A stretch of DNA of 64,000 nt from Ulvibacter sp. MAR_2010_11. GTDB taxonomy: Bacteria > Bacteroidota > Bacteroidia > Flavobacteriales > Flavobacteriaceae. Location of the stretch: NCBI RefSeq assembly GCF_002813135.1, contig NZ_PHTY01000001.1, positions 491,501 through 555,500 of the forward strand, read 5' to 3'. Within the stretch, counting starts at the first letter, position 1. Every line of letters begins with the position of its first letter. The notes under the pieces were generated by a model. The model ran no database searches. It saw only the letters and a list, made by a program, of their open reading frames with translations, and was not told where the DNA came from. A program made the translations under genes and the position numbers. This document shows positions 9,312-18,767 of this stretch, piece after piece.

Positions 9312-10544
9312 CTATCTTATTTTTAGAGTGACTATTGTTAAAATCGCGAGAAAAATTCCCACGATCCAAAACCGTGTTACTATCTTACTTTCGTGAAATC
9401 CTTTTATTTGATAGTGATGGTGCAAGGGTGACATTCTGAAAATCCTTCGGCCTTCCCCAAATTTCTTTTTGGTGTATTTAAACCAGCTTACCTGCATCAC
9501 GACCGAGAGGTTTTCCATAAGGAAAATTCCGCAGAGAATAGGGATAAGCCATTCCTTCCGAATCGCAATTGCGATCACGGCTATGATACCTCCAATAGTC
9601 AAACTCCCTGTATCGCCCATAAATACCTGTGCCGGAAAGGCATTGTACCATAGAAATCCGATGAGCGCTCCCACAAAGGCTGTTATAAAAATGGTCATCT
9701 CGCCCGTGTTGGGGATGTACATAATATTGAGATAGTCTGAAAACACCACATTCCCCGAAACCCATGCGAAGATGGCGAGTGTAATCGCAATAATCGCCGA
9801 AGTTCCTGCAGCCAGACCATCGATACCATCGGTTAGATTGGCACCATTAGAAACCGCCGTAATAATAAAGATGACAATGGGAATGAAAATAAGCCAGGCA
9901 TATTTTTTATAATCATCACCTGCCCAGGCTATTAATCGTTCGTAATTAAATTCGTTTTCCTTGACAAAAGGAATGGTTGTTAATAATGTTTTTTCTTCGG
10001 GATAGAATTCTCTTGGTGAACTTTGGGTGATTAATTCGGAATCGTGCTTCGGATTTACTTTTTCACGTTTTACCGTAATATCCGGATGAAAAAACATGGT
10101 TGCACCCACTATAATTCCCAACCCCACCTGACCAATCACTTTAAACTTACCCGGCAATCCCGCCTTATCGTTTTTAAACTTCTTTAAATAATCGTCTATA
10201 AACCCGATAGTACCCATCCACAGCGTGGTTACCAAAAGTAAAATCACATAAATGTTTTCCAACTTTGCAAAGAGCAAGACCGGGATAATTGTGGCAAGAA
10301 TGATAATAATTCCGCCCATGGTGGGAGTTCCGGCCTTTTCGTTCTGCCCCTCAAGTCCTAAATCTCTAATGGTTTCTCCAAGTTGTTTTCTTTGCAGGTA
10401 TTTAATTATTTTCTTTCCGTAAACCGTTGCAATAATTAGAGACAAGATTACTGCCAATGACGCTCTGAAAGTGATAAACTGAAACAGACTCGCCCCCGGC
10501 AATTGATACGTTTTCTCTAGATATTCGAACAAATAATACAGCAT
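9312..10544 (-). CDS. mraY: Phospho-N-acetylmuramoyl-pentapeptide-transferase MraY
   Basis: Integral membrane enzyme that transfers phospho-MurNAc-pentapeptide to undecaprenyl phosphate, giving lipid I. The 410-residue product has about ten hydrophobic segments, the acidic motif [21 protein letters not shown] near 115-135, [15 protein letters not shown] near 235, the FMGDTGSL motif and the histidine signature [19 protein letters not shown] near the end. An insertion between the acidic and NLTDG motifs (about residues 165-215) makes it longer than the 360-residue E. coli enzyme, which I take to be usual in Bacteroidota. ATG at 10544 lies 3 bp after the murE stop. Confidence 0.97.
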   Translation of the reverse strand: MLYYLFEYLEKTYQLPGASLFQFITFRASLAVILSLIIATVYGKKIIKYLQRKQLGETIRDLGLEGQNEKAGTPTMGGIIIILATIIPVLLFAKLENIYVILLLVTTLWMGTIGFIDDYLKKFKNDKAGLPGKFKVIGQVGLGIIVGATMFFHPDITVKREKVNPKHDSELITQSSPREFYPEEKTLLTTIPFVKENEFNYERLIAWAGDDYKKYAWLIFIPIVIFIITAVSNGANLTDGIDGLAAGTSAIIAITLAIFAWVSGNVVFSDYLNIMYIPNTGEMTIFITAFVGALIGFLWYNAFPAQVFMGDTGSLTIGGIIAVIAIAIRKEWLIPILCGIFLMENLSVVMQVSWFKYTKKKFGEGRRIFRMSPLHHHYQIKGFHESKIVTRFWIVGIFLAILTIVTLKIR

Positions 10545-10547
10545 ATA

Positions 10548-12011
10548 CTATTTATTTAGGGCGTTAATTAGTTGGTTTACAATTTTAAAATCATCAAAGT
10601 CGAAGCGCTCTCCTTTTATTTCCTGATAGGTTTCATGACCTTTCCCGGCCACCAAAATGATATCTCCTCCTGAAGCCATCTGACAGGCAGTTTTTATGGC
10701 TTGTTTTCTATCGGCTATGGAAAGGGTTTTCTTAAAATGCTCTGCCGGAACACCGGCCTCGATTTGTTCTATGATGGTGTTGGGGTCTTCACTTCTGGGG
10801 TTGTCGCTGGTAAAAATCACTTTCGTGCTAAGACTCGCAGCAATGTTGCCCATTTTAGGTCGCTTGGTGGTGTCTCTGTCGCCACCACAGCCAACCACCG
10901 TGATCAATTCCTCGTTCCCGGTGCGAATACTATTGATAGTTTCCAACACATTTTTTAAGGCATCGGGCGTATGTGCGTAATCAACTATGGCGGTTATATT
11001 TTTTTCTGAAACTGAATATTGAAATCTCCCATCCACACTCTCCAAAACACTCATTAACTGAAGCACTTCCAAGGTTTCCAACCCGAGTAATTCGGCGGTA
11101 GCATAAATTGCCAAAAGGTTATAGGCATTGAAATTTCCGATTAGTTTTACCCATAATTCCTGATTGTTAATTTTCAGCAACAAACCCGTAAACTGATTTT
11201 CAAGAATCTGCGCCTTGTAATCGGCATACGATTTCAAAGCGTAGGTGTATTTTTTAGCCTGCGTATTCTGAAGCATCACTACGCCGTTCTTATCGTCTGT
11301 ATTCACAAGTGCAAAAGCCGTTTTCGGCAAACGGTCGAAGAATAATTTTTTTACATCCCGGTACTCTGCAAAATCTTTGTGATAATCTAAATGATCGTGT
11401 GACAGGTTGGTGAAAATTCCACCCGCAAAATGCAAGCCTTCGGTACGCTTTTGATGGATTCCGTGAGAACTCACTTCCATAAAACAAAAACTCACACCGG
11501 TATCAACCATTTCGCGTAAATACCTGTTAATAGTTAGCGAATCGGGAGTAGTATGTGTAGCGGCATATTGTGTGTCTCCCACCATTATCTTTACGGTGGA
11601 AAGCAAGCCTGCTTCGTATCCGGCCGACTTAAATAAACTATACAACAAGGAAGTGACTGTAGTTTTTCCGTTGGTGCCTGTAACACCTACCAACTTAAGT
11701 GCTTCGGAAGGGTTCTCGTAGTAATTGGCTGCCATAATTGCCAGGGCACGATGTGAGTCCTCTACCTGCACGTAGGTAATCCCGTTGATAATAGCATCGG
11801 GAAGTGTTTCACAAATAATGGCGATGGCACCTTGATCTGCAGCCTTTTTTATAAAGTCGTGTCCGTCTGAAACTGTTCCGTGAATTGCGATAAAGACATC
11901 GTCCAGACTTACTTTTCTGGAATCGAATTCTATATTCCGAATTGCCACAGAAGTATTTCCTATCACCTTTTCGATAGTTACCTTGTACAGTATGTCTTTT
12001 AATACTATCAT
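10548..12011 (-). CDS. murE: UDP-MurNAc-tripeptide synthetase MurE
   Basis: ATP-dependent ligase that adds the third residue of the stem peptide. The 487 residues include the P-loop GVTGTNGKTTVTSL near 109-122, the HTTPDS segment, NLSHDHLDYH near 202-211 and the DNPR motif at 403-406. DNPR is the known meso-diaminopimelate selectivity motif, so the cell wall is inferred to be mDAP-type, as in other Gram-negatives. ATG at 12011 overlaps the ftsI stop by 4 bp (ATGA), indicating coupled translation. Confidence 0.97.
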   Translation of the reverse strand: MIVLKDILYKVTIEKVIGNTSVAIRNIEFDSRKVSLDDVFIAIHGTVSDGHDFIKKAADQGAIAIICETLPDAIINGITYVQVEDSHRALAIMAANYYENPSEALKLVGVTGTNGKTTVTSLLYSLFKSAGYEAGLLSTVKIMVGDTQYAATHTTPDSLTINRYLREMVDTGVSFCFMEVSSHGIHQKRTEGLHFAGGIFTNLSHDHLDYHKDFAEYRDVKKLFFDRLPKTAFALVNTDDKNGVVMLQNTQAKKYTYALKSYADYKAQILENQFTGLLLKINNQELWVKLIGNFNAYNLLAIYATAELLGLETLEVLQLMSVLESVDGRFQYSVSEKNITAIVDYAHTPDALKNVLETINSIRTGNEELITVVGCGGDRDTTKRPKMGNIAASLSTKVIFTSDNPRSEDPNTIIEQIEAGVPAEHFKKTLSIADRKQAIKTACQMASGGDIILVAGKGHETYQEIKGERFDFDDFKIVNQLINALNK

Positions 12012-14008
12012 GATAATTGTAATACTATTTGTGAGCCCTTTTTAATAGGTTCTCCCGATGGAATAGATTGAGATGTAACACTGCCGTTTCCAACAATTTT
12101 CACTTTTAAACCTAAATTTTCCAGGAGGGAGACTGCGTCCATTCCTGCCATTCCGGCAACATTGGGCATTTTTTGAAAGCGGGTTTGTGCTTTGGCATAA
12201 TAGCCATCAAAATCCTTTTTCATTGAGGGGTCTTCGGCATCTACGTTGGCAACTTCAATTAGTAGAGGTGCATCCGTAAATATTTTTTGCGCGATTCTTT
12301 TAAAAACAGGACCCGAAACATCTGCTCCGTAATAGCCTTTTTTAATACTGGGTTTATGTATTACCACAATACAGGAGTACTTGGGGTTATCGGCAGGAAA
12401 ATACCCCGCAAACGACGAAACATAGCGTCGGTTCGACGCCCAGTCGGCCATCCAATATTCGGTTTGAGCCGTTCCTGTTTTTCCCGCCATGGAGAAATCT
12501 GGTGAATACAACGATTTTCCGGTGCCACGTTGTACTACATTCTTTAAGATTTCCTGTATTTCCTTTATGGTTTTATCGGAGCAGATCCTCGGATTGGTAA
12601 CCTCTGTATCGTACACGTCCACTTTTTTATTCATCGCCCTTACTTCTTTTATAAATCTGGGCTTCACCATCACCCCATCATTGGCAATGGCATTGTAAAA
12701 ATTGAGAGTTTGAAGCGGTGTAAGTCTCAGGTTATAGCCATAGGCCATGGACGGTAAGGCATTTTTACTCCATTTTGAATGTCCGGGCTCGGGAATAAAA
12801 GGAACTCCTTCGCCTTTAATGGCCACTCCGGTTTGTTCGGTGAGATGCCAGCTTTTTAGACGGTCAATTAATTTATTCGGATTTTTCGAATAGTTTTCAT
12901 CGATCAGCGTAGCCAAGCCAATGTTGGAAGAAACTTCCAATGCTTTAGCCGCCGAAATCTTTCCGAAACCACCCCGATGCGAATCATAAATCTTACGTTT
13001 GTAAAATACTTTTACGCCTTTTCCGGTGTCTACCACCGTGCTGGTGTCGATAACCTTGTCTTCCAAAGCAGCCATCAACGCCATAACCTTAAAGGTTGAT
13101 CCGGGCTCGTGGGATTCGCCAATGGCGTAGTTTAATTTCTCGTAATACGTCCCGTCACTTGTACGCCCCAAATTGGAAACAGCCTTAATTTCACCGGTGG
13201 CTACTTCCATCACAATTACGGTCCCGTGTTCGGCCTCGTAGTACTCCAATTGCTTTAACAAAGCATGATGGGCAATATCCTGAATGTTTACATTGATGGT
13301 AGAAACAATGTCGTAACCGTCCAGGGGTTCAATTTCGTTGTCGTCGTATACGGGCTTCCACTGTCCTTTTGCAATTTTTTGTTTCAGTCTACGCCCCTCC
13401 TTGCCTCTTAAAAATTCGTCGAAAGCACCTTCCAGTCCGACCGAATAGTACCCGGGCTTGTCCTTTCGCTGATTCCCAACAGTCCTTTCAGCTATTTTCC
13501 CCATGGGGTGCTCTCTTACAGTGCGCTGTTCGACTATGATTCCGCCTTTATAAGGCCCTAGCTTGAAAAGTGGCATGTTTTTCACTTTTATATAATCTGA
13601 ATAGCCTAAATTTTTCACAACCGACATATAGCGGTCTTTATTGGCGCGAGCTTTTCTGAAACTATTCTGATAATACGAACTGGGTTTGCCGAAGGCTTTA
13701 GACAAAGCATTGGAAAGCGGGACTAAATTTTCTTTAAAGTTTTCGGAAGAAACCGTCACAGCGTCAAATCGGATATCGTATTTGGGCACTGAAGTTGCCA
13801 AAAGACTTCCGTCATCGGCGTAGACATTCCCTCTGTTTGCGGGAATTACAAAGTTCTTGGTTGTATTTTTTAACGCGAGCTCCCTGTATTTATCGCCGTC
13901 AACAAACTGAATATTTACCAGTTTCACGGTAATGGCTATCGCAAAGATGAACATACATCCGGCGACAAAATACAGGCGGTTTAATATGTTCTTTTCTTCT
14001 ACTGCCAC
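12008..14008 (-). CDS. ftsI: Septal transpeptidase FtsI (PBP3-like) with C-terminal PASTA domain
   Basis: Bitopic class B penicillin-binding protein that cross-links septal peptidoglycan. One membrane segment (residues 12-30) precedes the pedestal domain. The acyl-transferase domain has S304-T-F-K307, S360-S-N362 and K510-T-G. A PASTA domain (MPNVAGMAGMDAVSLLENLG and following) ends the 666-residue product. PASTA on FtsI is unlike E. coli but common in Bacteroidota and Gram-positives. The start is a GTG at 14008, 4 bp beyond the ftsL stop; no in-frame ATG occurs before the membrane segment. The 3' end overlaps murE by 4 bp. Confidence 0.96.
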   Translation of the reverse strand: MAVEEKNILNRLYFVAGCMFIFAIAITVKLVNIQFVDGDKYRELALKNTTKNFVIPANRGNVYADDGSLLATSVPKYDIRFDAVTVSSENFKENLVPLSNALSKAFGKPSSYYQNSFRKARANKDRYMSVVKNLGYSDYIKVKNMPLFKLGPYKGGIIVEQRTVREHPMGKIAERTVGNQRKDKPGYYSVGLEGAFDEFLRGKEGRRLKQKIAKGQWKPVYDDNEIEPLDGYDIVSTINVNIQDIAHHALLKQLEYYEAEHGTVIVMEVATGEIKAVSNLGRTSDGTYYEKLNYAIGESHEPGSTFKVMALMAALEDKVIDTSTVVDTGKGVKVFYKRKIYDSHRGGFGKISAAKALEVSSNIGLATLIDENYSKNPNKLIDRLKSWHLTEQTGVAIKGEGVPFIPEPGHSKWSKNALPSMAYGYNLRLTPLQTLNFYNAIANDGVMVKPRFIKEVRAMNKKVDVYDTEVTNPRICSDKTIKEIQEILKNVVQRGTGKSLYSPDFSMAGKTGTAQTEYWMADWASNRRYVSSFAGYFPADNPKYSCIVVIHKPSIKKGYYGADVSGPVFKRIAQKIFTDAPLLIEVANVDAEDPSMKKDFDGYYAKAQTRFQKMPNVAGMAGMDAVSLLENLGLKVKIVGNGSVTSQSIPSGEPIKKGSQIVLQLS

Positions 14009-14012
14009 CGCG

Positions 14013-14330
14013 TTACTTTTTTGTTGTGATTTTGATTTTTTGAGGCGGCGTGACCGATATTTCTAATCCTCGTTTCGCCATTGCCGCAATTATTTTGCTT
14101 TCCATTTTGGTTTGCATGAGCTGCATTCGTATATCTACATACTCGCTCTTTAACTCTTTCACCTCGTTGTTCAACTGCGCAATGCGATGTACTTTTTTAT
14201 CGGCACTGTGTGAACTTGCTATCATAATCAAGGCGAGCACCGACAAGAAAATAATGAGACGCCAGTTTTTAAAAGCGTCGTCGCTCACCAAAAATTTACC
14301 TTTTATGAGGTTGTAAAAATTCTTCTTCAT
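14013..14330 (-). CDS. ftsL: FtsL-like division protein
   Basis: Small bitopic protein of 105 residues from the ATG at 14330. It has a cytoplasmic N-terminus rich in Lys and Phe, one membrane segment (LIIFLSVLALIMIASS, about residues 23-38) and a periplasmic coiled coil (VHRIAQLNNEVKELKSEYVDI) ending in a basic tail. Sequence alone is weak for this fast-evolving family. The topology and position between rsmH and ftsI fit FtsL, which activates FtsWI. An upstream alternative start at 14354 would add eight residues, but the homologous-looking MKKNFYNL start is preferred. Confidence 0.88.
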   Translation of the reverse strand: MKKNFYNLIKGKFLVSDDAFKNWRLIIFLSVLALIMIASSHSADKKVHRIAQLNNEVKELKSEYVDIRMQLMQTKMESKIIAAMAKRGLEISVTPPQKIKITTKK

Positions 14331-14388
14331 TTTTATCGTTTCGGCTCCGCTCAACTACTATTTGTGGAGCGCAGATTCGAATTATTTA

Positions 14389-15285
14389 CTATAATTTTTC
14401 GGCAATTCGCAGCTTTGCACTGCGAGCCCTGCTATTTTCTTTAATTTCTTTTTCTGAAGGAATTATAAACTTCCCAACGGGTTTAAACGGAACTTCAGCC
14501 CTTCCAAAAACATCTTTTTCGACCTCCCCTTCAAACAAACCGTTGCGCATAAATCGCTTTACCAAACGATCTTCCAAAGAGTGATACGAGATCAAACTAA
14601 GTCTACCTCCGGGTCGAAGCACGTCTTCAGTTTGAATTAAAAATTCCTTTAATGCTTCCAATTCCTGATTCACTTCAATACGAATAGCCTGATAGATTTG
14701 CGCCAGAATTTTATTCTCTCTGTGCTTCGGAAGAAATCTTCCCAATGCTTTTTTTAATTGATCACTGGATTTGATGGGCTCCTGCGCACGAGCATCAACA
14801 ATTACTCTGGCCATTCCCGCAGCAGCACGTAATTCGCCGTACTGAAACAACACACCTCGCAGTTGAGCTTCTTCGTATTTATTCACCACATCGTAGGCTG
14901 AAAAAGCACTACCCTGATTCATACGCATGTCTAAATCTGCTTCAAAACGCGTTGAAAATCCGCGTTCGGCGATATCGAATTGATGTGAAGAAACACCAAA
15001 GTCGCCTAAAATTCCGTCTACAAGCTTGTGTCCGTAAAAACGTAAGAAGCGCTTAAGAAATCTGAAGTTTTCATTAACCAATAAAAACCTATTGTCGTCG
15101 ATAACATTCCTAAGCGCATCTTTGTCTTGATCGAATGCAATTAATTTCCCTTTTTCACTAAGTCTGTTTAATATTTCTTTCGAGTGACCCCCGCCGCCAA
15201 AAGTGACATCCACATAAACCCCATCGGGGTGGATGTTAAGGCCATCAACCGTTTCTTCCAATAATACCGGTCTATGATATTCCAT
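14389..15285 (-). CDS. rsmH: 16S rRNA (cytosine-1402-N4)-methyltransferase RsmH
   Basis: SAM-dependent methyltransferase (formerly MraW) that methylates C1402 in the ribosomal P site. From ATG 15285 (MEYHRPVLLEETVDGL) the 298-residue product carries the SAM-binding VDVTFGGGGHSKEIL, the family motif GILGDFGVSSHQFD, and the C-terminal ISYHSLEDRLVKRFM and RSAKLRIAEKL signatures. The start lies inside the mraZ end with a 14-bp overlap, the usual arrangement at the head of dcw clusters. Confidence 0.98.
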   Translation of the reverse strand: MEYHRPVLLEETVDGLNIHPDGVYVDVTFGGGGHSKEILNRLSEKGKLIAFDQDKDALRNVIDDNRFLLVNENFRFLKRFLRFYGHKLVDGILGDFGVSSHQFDIAERGFSTRFEADLDMRMNQGSAFSAYDVVNKYEEAQLRGVLFQYGELRAAAGMARVIVDARAQEPIKSSDQLKKALGRFLPKHRENKILAQIYQAIRIEVNQELEALKEFLIQTEDVLRPGGRLSLISYHSLEDRLVKRFMRNGLFEGEVEKDVFGRAEVPFKPVGKFIIPSEKEIKENSRARSAKLRIAEKL

Positions 15286-15745
15286 TAGCAGCATCACTTG
15301 CGTCTCCCATTACTTCTTCAGCCAAATCTGCAAAATCGTTTGCAGCATCATTTATTGCTTGTTCGTATTTATTTTTATCCCAAATCTCTACGATATTTAT
15401 GGCCGAAGAGATTACAATTTCTTTAGATATACCCGCGAAAGACAAGAGGTCCTTTGGGATTAGTAATCTACCTGTTGCATCCAACTCCACCGTTTTTAAG
15501 CCTGCCGTAAAACGTCTTATAAAATCGTTGTTCTTGCGATTGAAACGATTGAGCTGCCCCATTTTCTGCATTAAAGCATTCCACTCGTCCATAGGATACA
15601 TTTCCAAACACGGCTGAAATACGGCGCGTTTTATCACAAAGCCGTCTGCCATAACCGGAGTAAGTTGCTTCTTAAGAGGAGCGGGCATCATGAGCCTTCC
15701 TTTTACATCTGCTTTGCACTCGTATGTCCCTATTAGGTTGAGCAT
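15272..15745 (-). CDS. mraZ: Transcriptional regulator MraZ
   Basis: DNA-binding repressor of the dcw operon, made of two SpoVT/AbrB-like half domains. The 157-residue product from ATG 15745 shows the first half (GTYECKADVKGRLMMPAPLKK) and the second half (VELDATGRLLIPKDLLSFA), each with the family D-x-K/T-G-R-L-x-x-P pattern. An upstream extension to 15808 runs into the promoter and operator and is rejected. It is the first gene of the cluster and is probably autoregulated through the boxes at 15791-15840. Confidence 0.96.
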   Translation of the reverse strand: MLNLIGTYECKADVKGRLMMPAPLKKQLTPVMADGFVIKRAVFQPCLEMYPMDEWNALMQKMGQLNRFNRKNNDFIRRFTAGLKTVELDATGRLLIPKDLLSFAGISKEIVISSAINIVEIWDKNKYEQAINDAANDFADLAEEVMGDASDAANGIS

Positions 15746-15775
15746 TAAGGGTGTTGTTTTGGTAAATTTTAAATT

Positions 15776-15783
15776 CAAATATA
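15776..15783 (-). promoter_or_regulatory. -7 promoter element of mraZ/dcw operon
   Basis: The minus strand reads TATATTTG here, an exact match to the Bacteroidota TAnnTTTG element, 31 bp upstream of the mraZ ATG. The -33 region falls inside the adjacent MraZ repeats and shows no clear TTTG, which suits a promoter that is occluded by its repressor. Confidence 0.75.
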
Positions 15784-15790
15784 GAGAACT

Positions 15791-15840
15791 TTTCCCACAT
15801 TTTACCACATTTTACCACATTGTTGATAAGTTTTACCACC
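15791..15840 (-). promoter_or_regulatory. MraZ operator: GTGG direct repeats at 10-bp period
   Basis: On the minus strand three consecutive decamers read TGTGGTAAAA, TGTGGTAAAA and TGTGGGAAAA (15791-15820). A fourth related copy (TGGTAAAA) lies at 15832-15839 after an 11-bp break. Known MraZ operators are short G-rich boxes repeated once per helical turn (TGGG plus about 5-6 nt in E. coli; AAAGTGG with 3-nt spacers in Mycoplasma). The repeats overlap the -33 region of the mraZ promoter, so autorepression of the dcw cluster is inferred. Confidence 0.8.
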
Positions 15841-15889
15841 CACTAAACGTATGAGATTGTATTTGCAATTTTTTGAAGCCCATTTAAAA

Positions 15890-15921
15890 TTGAATCAGTG
15901 AAATAAATTTGTTTACTTTTG
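15890..15921 (+). promoter_or_regulatory. Promoter of hydrolase-engB operon
   Basis: TTG at 15890-15892 and TACTTTTG at 15914-15921, separated by 21 bp, match the Bacteroidota -33/-7 pattern. The -7 element ends 24 bp before the ATG of the hydrolase and overlaps a TTG codon that would otherwise be an alternative start. Confidence 0.6.
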
Positions 15922-15945
15922 CCTTTGTTAACAGCATTAACCGGA

Positions 15946-16710
15946 ATGACGAATAAATTAAAGAAAGAAGGTAAATTCAGCTACGTAGAATTAGGGGAAG
16001 GTACCCCAATAATTGTGTTACACGGACTTATGGGAGGTCTGAGTAATTTTGACGGAGTGACCGGTTTTTTTCCACCTAAAGGCTATAAAGTTGTAATCCC
16101 TGAATTGCCTATCTACAAGATGTCTTTGCTAAAAACCAATGTAAAGAACTTTGCAAAATACGTTTCAGAATTTATTGATCACATAGGCTATAAAGATGTT
16201 ATTTTGTTGGGAAATTCATTGGGAGGACACATTGGCCTGCTTTGCACAAAATTGTACCCTGAAAAAATAAAAGCACTTGTTATTACGGGAAGTTCGGGTC
16301 TGTATGAGAGCGCCATGGGTGAAAGTTATCCGAAGCGCGGAGATTACGATTATATTCAGAAAAAGGCAGAAAATGTTTTTTACGACCCAAAAATAGCAAC
16401 CAAAGAAATTGTCGATGAAGTGTACGCCACTGTCAACGACAGAACCAAATTAATTAGAACTCTTGCCATTGCCAAAAGTGCCATTCGACACAATATGTCG
16501 AAGGATCTTCCTCATATGAATACCCCTACCTGTATTATTTGGGGAGAAGACGATAATGTTACACCTCCGGCCGTTGCCAAAGAATTTCATGAATTACTAC
16601 CCGATTCCGATTTATTCTGGATTGCCAAATGCGGGCATGCAGCAATGATGGAACATCCTAACGAATTTAACGATTTGCTTTACGCCTGGCTGCAAGAGCG
16701 AAAGTTTTAA
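15946..16710 (+). CDS. Alpha/beta-fold hydrolase
   Basis: Cytoplasmic alpha/beta hydrolase of 254 residues; the substrate is unknown. It shows the oxyanion HG motif (VLHGLMGG), the nucleophile elbow LLGNSLGGH (Ser near residue 98), an acid residue in WGEDDNVTP and the catalytic His in KCGHAAMMEHP. The start is the ATG at 15946; the upstream TTG lies inside the -7 promoter element. It is divergent from mraZ and reads into engB after 9 bp. The order hydrolase-engB-gldC-gldB is, from memory, conserved in flavobacteria. Confidence 0.9.
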   Translation: MTNKLKKEGKFSYVELGEGTPIIVLHGLMGGLSNFDGVTGFFPPKGYKVVIPELPIYKMSLLKTNVKNFAKYVSEFIDHIGYKDVILLGNSLGGHIGLLCTKLYPEKIKALVITGSSGLYESAMGESYPKRGDYDYIQKKAENVFYDPKIATKEIVDEVYATVNDRTKLIRTLAIAKSAIRHNMSKDLPHMNTPTCIIWGEDDNVTPPAVAKEFHELLPDSDLFWIAKCGHAAMMEHPNEFNDLLYAWLQERKF

Positions 16711-16719
16711 TTATTTACC

Positions 16720-17325
16720 ATGCAAATCAAATCGGCAGAATTTATCATGAGCAACAGCGATGTTGCCAAATGCCCCAAAGACAGATTCCCAGAATATGCC
16801 TTTATTGGGCGCTCTAACGTTGGAAAATCTTCGCTCATCAATATGTTGATGCAACGCAAAAATCTGGCTAAAACCAGTGGACGCCCCGGAAAAACACAGT
16901 TAATAAATCATTTTTTGGTAAATAAAAACTGGTATCTGGTCGATTTACCGGGTTATGGCTATGCCAGAGTATCCAAAAGTGCCAAGAAAACCTTCCAGAA
17001 ATTTATAACCGATTATTTCAATAAAAGAGAACAAATGGTGCTGGCTTTTGTCCTGGTAGATTGTCGCCACGAACCTCAGCCTATCGATTTGGAATTTATG
17101 CAGTGGATGGGAGAAAATCAGGTGCCGTTTTCCATTGTTTTCACCAAAGCCGACAAATTAAAACCCAATGCCTTGCTTCGGAATATCGAAGCGTATGCTC
17201 AGAAAATGCTGGAAACCTGGGAAGAAATGCCTTCCTATTTTGTGACTTCGGCAAGTAGCAGTGAAGGCCGAGATGAATTGCTTCAATACATAGACAGCGT
17301 TAATCAGGATTTAAACGCTTCGTAA
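16720..17325 (+). CDS. engB: Ribosome biogenesis GTP-binding protein EngB (YihA/YsxC)
   Basis: Essential small GTPase that helps assemble the 50S subunit. The 201-residue product has G1 [12 protein letters not shown] (about residues 31-42), the G2 threonine region ([12 protein letters not shown]), G3 DLPGYGYA, G4 TKADK and G5 TSAS. Its length fits the family of about 200 residues. It probably shares a transcript with the upstream hydrolase and converges on gldC. Confidence 0.97.
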   Translation: MQIKSAEFIMSNSDVAKCPKDRFPEYAFIGRSNVGKSSLINMLMQRKNLAKTSGRPGKTQLINHFLVNKNWYLVDLPGYGYARVSKSAKKTFQKFITDYFNKREQMVLAFVLVDCRHEPQPIDLEFMQWMGENQVPFSIVFTKADKLKPNALLRNIEAYAQKMLETWEEMPSYFVTSASSSEGRDELLQYIDSVNQDLNAS

Positions 17326-17370
17326 AAGTTGCTGCCGGTGCTTCAGAAAGAGTAAATAACCCCTACTTCA

Positions 17371-17703
17371 CTATTTTTTCAGCTCCAATTTTTCAGCAAA
17401 ATAATCACAAAAATCGCGCATGGTAGCGCTCATTTTATCATCGTTTGTAGCACGTTGAAAAGTATCGGCCATCGCACTAAGTGTTTGATGAAAGAAGATT
17501 TTCATCTCGTCCAGCGGCATGTCTTTGGTCCAAAGATCAATACGCAGTGCCTCCTTACTATTGTGATCCCAAACCGATAAGAAAACGGCTTTGGCTTCTT
17601 CATTGGCTACGCCGCCATCCTTGGCAGACCATTGCAGTTTTTCAGGAATTTTATTCGCGTCGAGCGCTACTTTGATATTAATTTCGGAAGTATGTTCGGC
17701 CAT
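17371..17703 (-). CDS. gldC: Gliding motility protein GldC
   Basis: Small cytoplasmic protein of 110 residues with the family features INIKVALDANKIPEKLQWSA and SVWDHNSKEALRIDLWTKDMPLDEMKIFFHQTL. In Flavobacterium johnsoniae GldC improves but is not strictly required for gliding. The start ATG shares one base with the gldB stop (TAATG), so the two genes are translationally coupled. The biochemical role is not established. Confidence 0.93.
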   Translation of the reverse strand: MAEHTSEINIKVALDANKIPEKLQWSAKDGGVANEEAKAVFLSVWDHNSKEALRIDLWTKDMPLDEMKIFFHQTLSAMADTFQRATNDDKMSATMRDFCDYFAEKLELKK

Positions 17704-18659
17704 TATTTCTTTGGTTTGTATTTTGAATTTTTAAATATTTCGTCTGCGTCCAACATCATCAACTGTTGCACACTCACAGTATTATTTTCCATATAGGAAC
17801 GCACTATCTGCCACCCCAGGAAGCGCCCGGTCATTCCGGGAGATTCGTTGTCAATTTCGAGATAAAATTTGGAAAACGGTGCCGGATTAATAAATCTGGG
17901 AGGTAATTTGGTATCGGTGCTGTATAAAAGTTCGTTCTCCACAAAATAACGCCACATGTCCAGTGAATTGTCCTGCGCCCAAAGATATTCCGCTTCGGTG
18001 AAACCTATCTTATCGGCATCACTGGTTTCGGGCAACCAAAGATCTTTGAGATATAATTCTTTTCCATAGTAGATCATTTGCGCTAAAAGCGTTCTATCTG
18101 CAGGCTTTGAAACGAGACGTCTTGCATATTCCGAAGCTACGTCCGGCATAATTTGCGATGCATTCATCGTCTTAACTGTATAGTTTTGAATACCATCGTA
18201 AAAGGGATGTTCGGAACCTAAATAAGTATCTAATGCAATGACCAGTTTATTGTCGCTCAGCAGCACTTTGTTCCTATAATCCACATCGGAAGTTGTGGTA
18301 TATACAATAGGTGTGGTAAAAAGCGGAAAGTAGAATTTTATATGTTTAAACAGGGAGGTAAGCCCATCTTCAAGCTGCGAATTATCGGGAAATTGTTTTA
18401 CCACTTCCGCATGCAACTCTTTTTGCAAAGTATCCTGAAGTCTAGCTATCCAAAGACTGTCGGGATATTGCGCCGGGAAAAATACAGGATATTGTTGTTT
18501 TAATTCCTGCAAGTTTTCAACAGATGCCGCACCAAAAACTTTGTCGAAACGATCTATTGTTACTTCCATGGGAATGGCTTCGATTTCTTTTTCGACATCC
18601 GATTTCGAATCACATGACAATAGCAACAGACTTACGAGCAGTACAAGGTAGATTTTCAT
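17703..18659 (-). CDS. gldB: Gliding motility lipoprotein GldB
   Basis: Envelope lipoprotein required for gliding in F. johnsoniae. From ATG 18659 the 318-residue product starts MKIYLVLLVSLLLLSCDSKSD, a lipoprotein signal peptide with lipobox LLSC (Cys near residue 16). The longer frame to 18692 adds a non-signal-like stretch and is rejected. The rest is a soluble alpha/beta domain with motifs such as IALDTYLGSEHPFY and ARRLVSKPADRTLLAQMIYYGKELY. It is transcribed with gldC and divergently from nadE. Confidence 0.94.
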   Translation of the reverse strand: MKIYLVLLVSLLLLSCDSKSDVEKEIEAIPMEVTIDRFDKVFGAASVENLQELKQQYPVFFPAQYPDSLWIARLQDTLQKELHAEVVKQFPDNSQLEDGLTSLFKHIKFYFPLFTTPIVYTTTSDVDYRNKVLLSDNKLVIALDTYLGSEHPFYDGIQNYTVKTMNASQIMPDVASEYARRLVSKPADRTLLAQMIYYGKELYLKDLWLPETSDADKIGFTEAEYLWAQDNSLDMWRYFVENELLYSTDTKLPPRFINPAPFSKFYLEIDNESPGMTGRFLGWQIVRSYMENNTVSVQQLMMLDADEIFKNSKYKPKK

Positions 18660-18767
18660 CACAACAGTGGTTTGGCTAGTGTTTAACGTCATTCCCTTTT
18701 TTAAATTTTACTTTTAGCTTACTTTTGCGATGCAAAGGTATTATTATTATCGTTTAAACGTAGCAAA

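Noticed and set aside
8794-9369. murD start extended to 9369
   Set aside because: That start would be TTG and would overlap the mraY coding end by 58 bp; GTG 9309 precedes the UDP-binding motif correctly.
9478-9765. 95-codon minus-strand ORF inside mraY
   Set aside because: Alternative frame of a clear mraY gene; product is Tyr/Arg-rich without family features.
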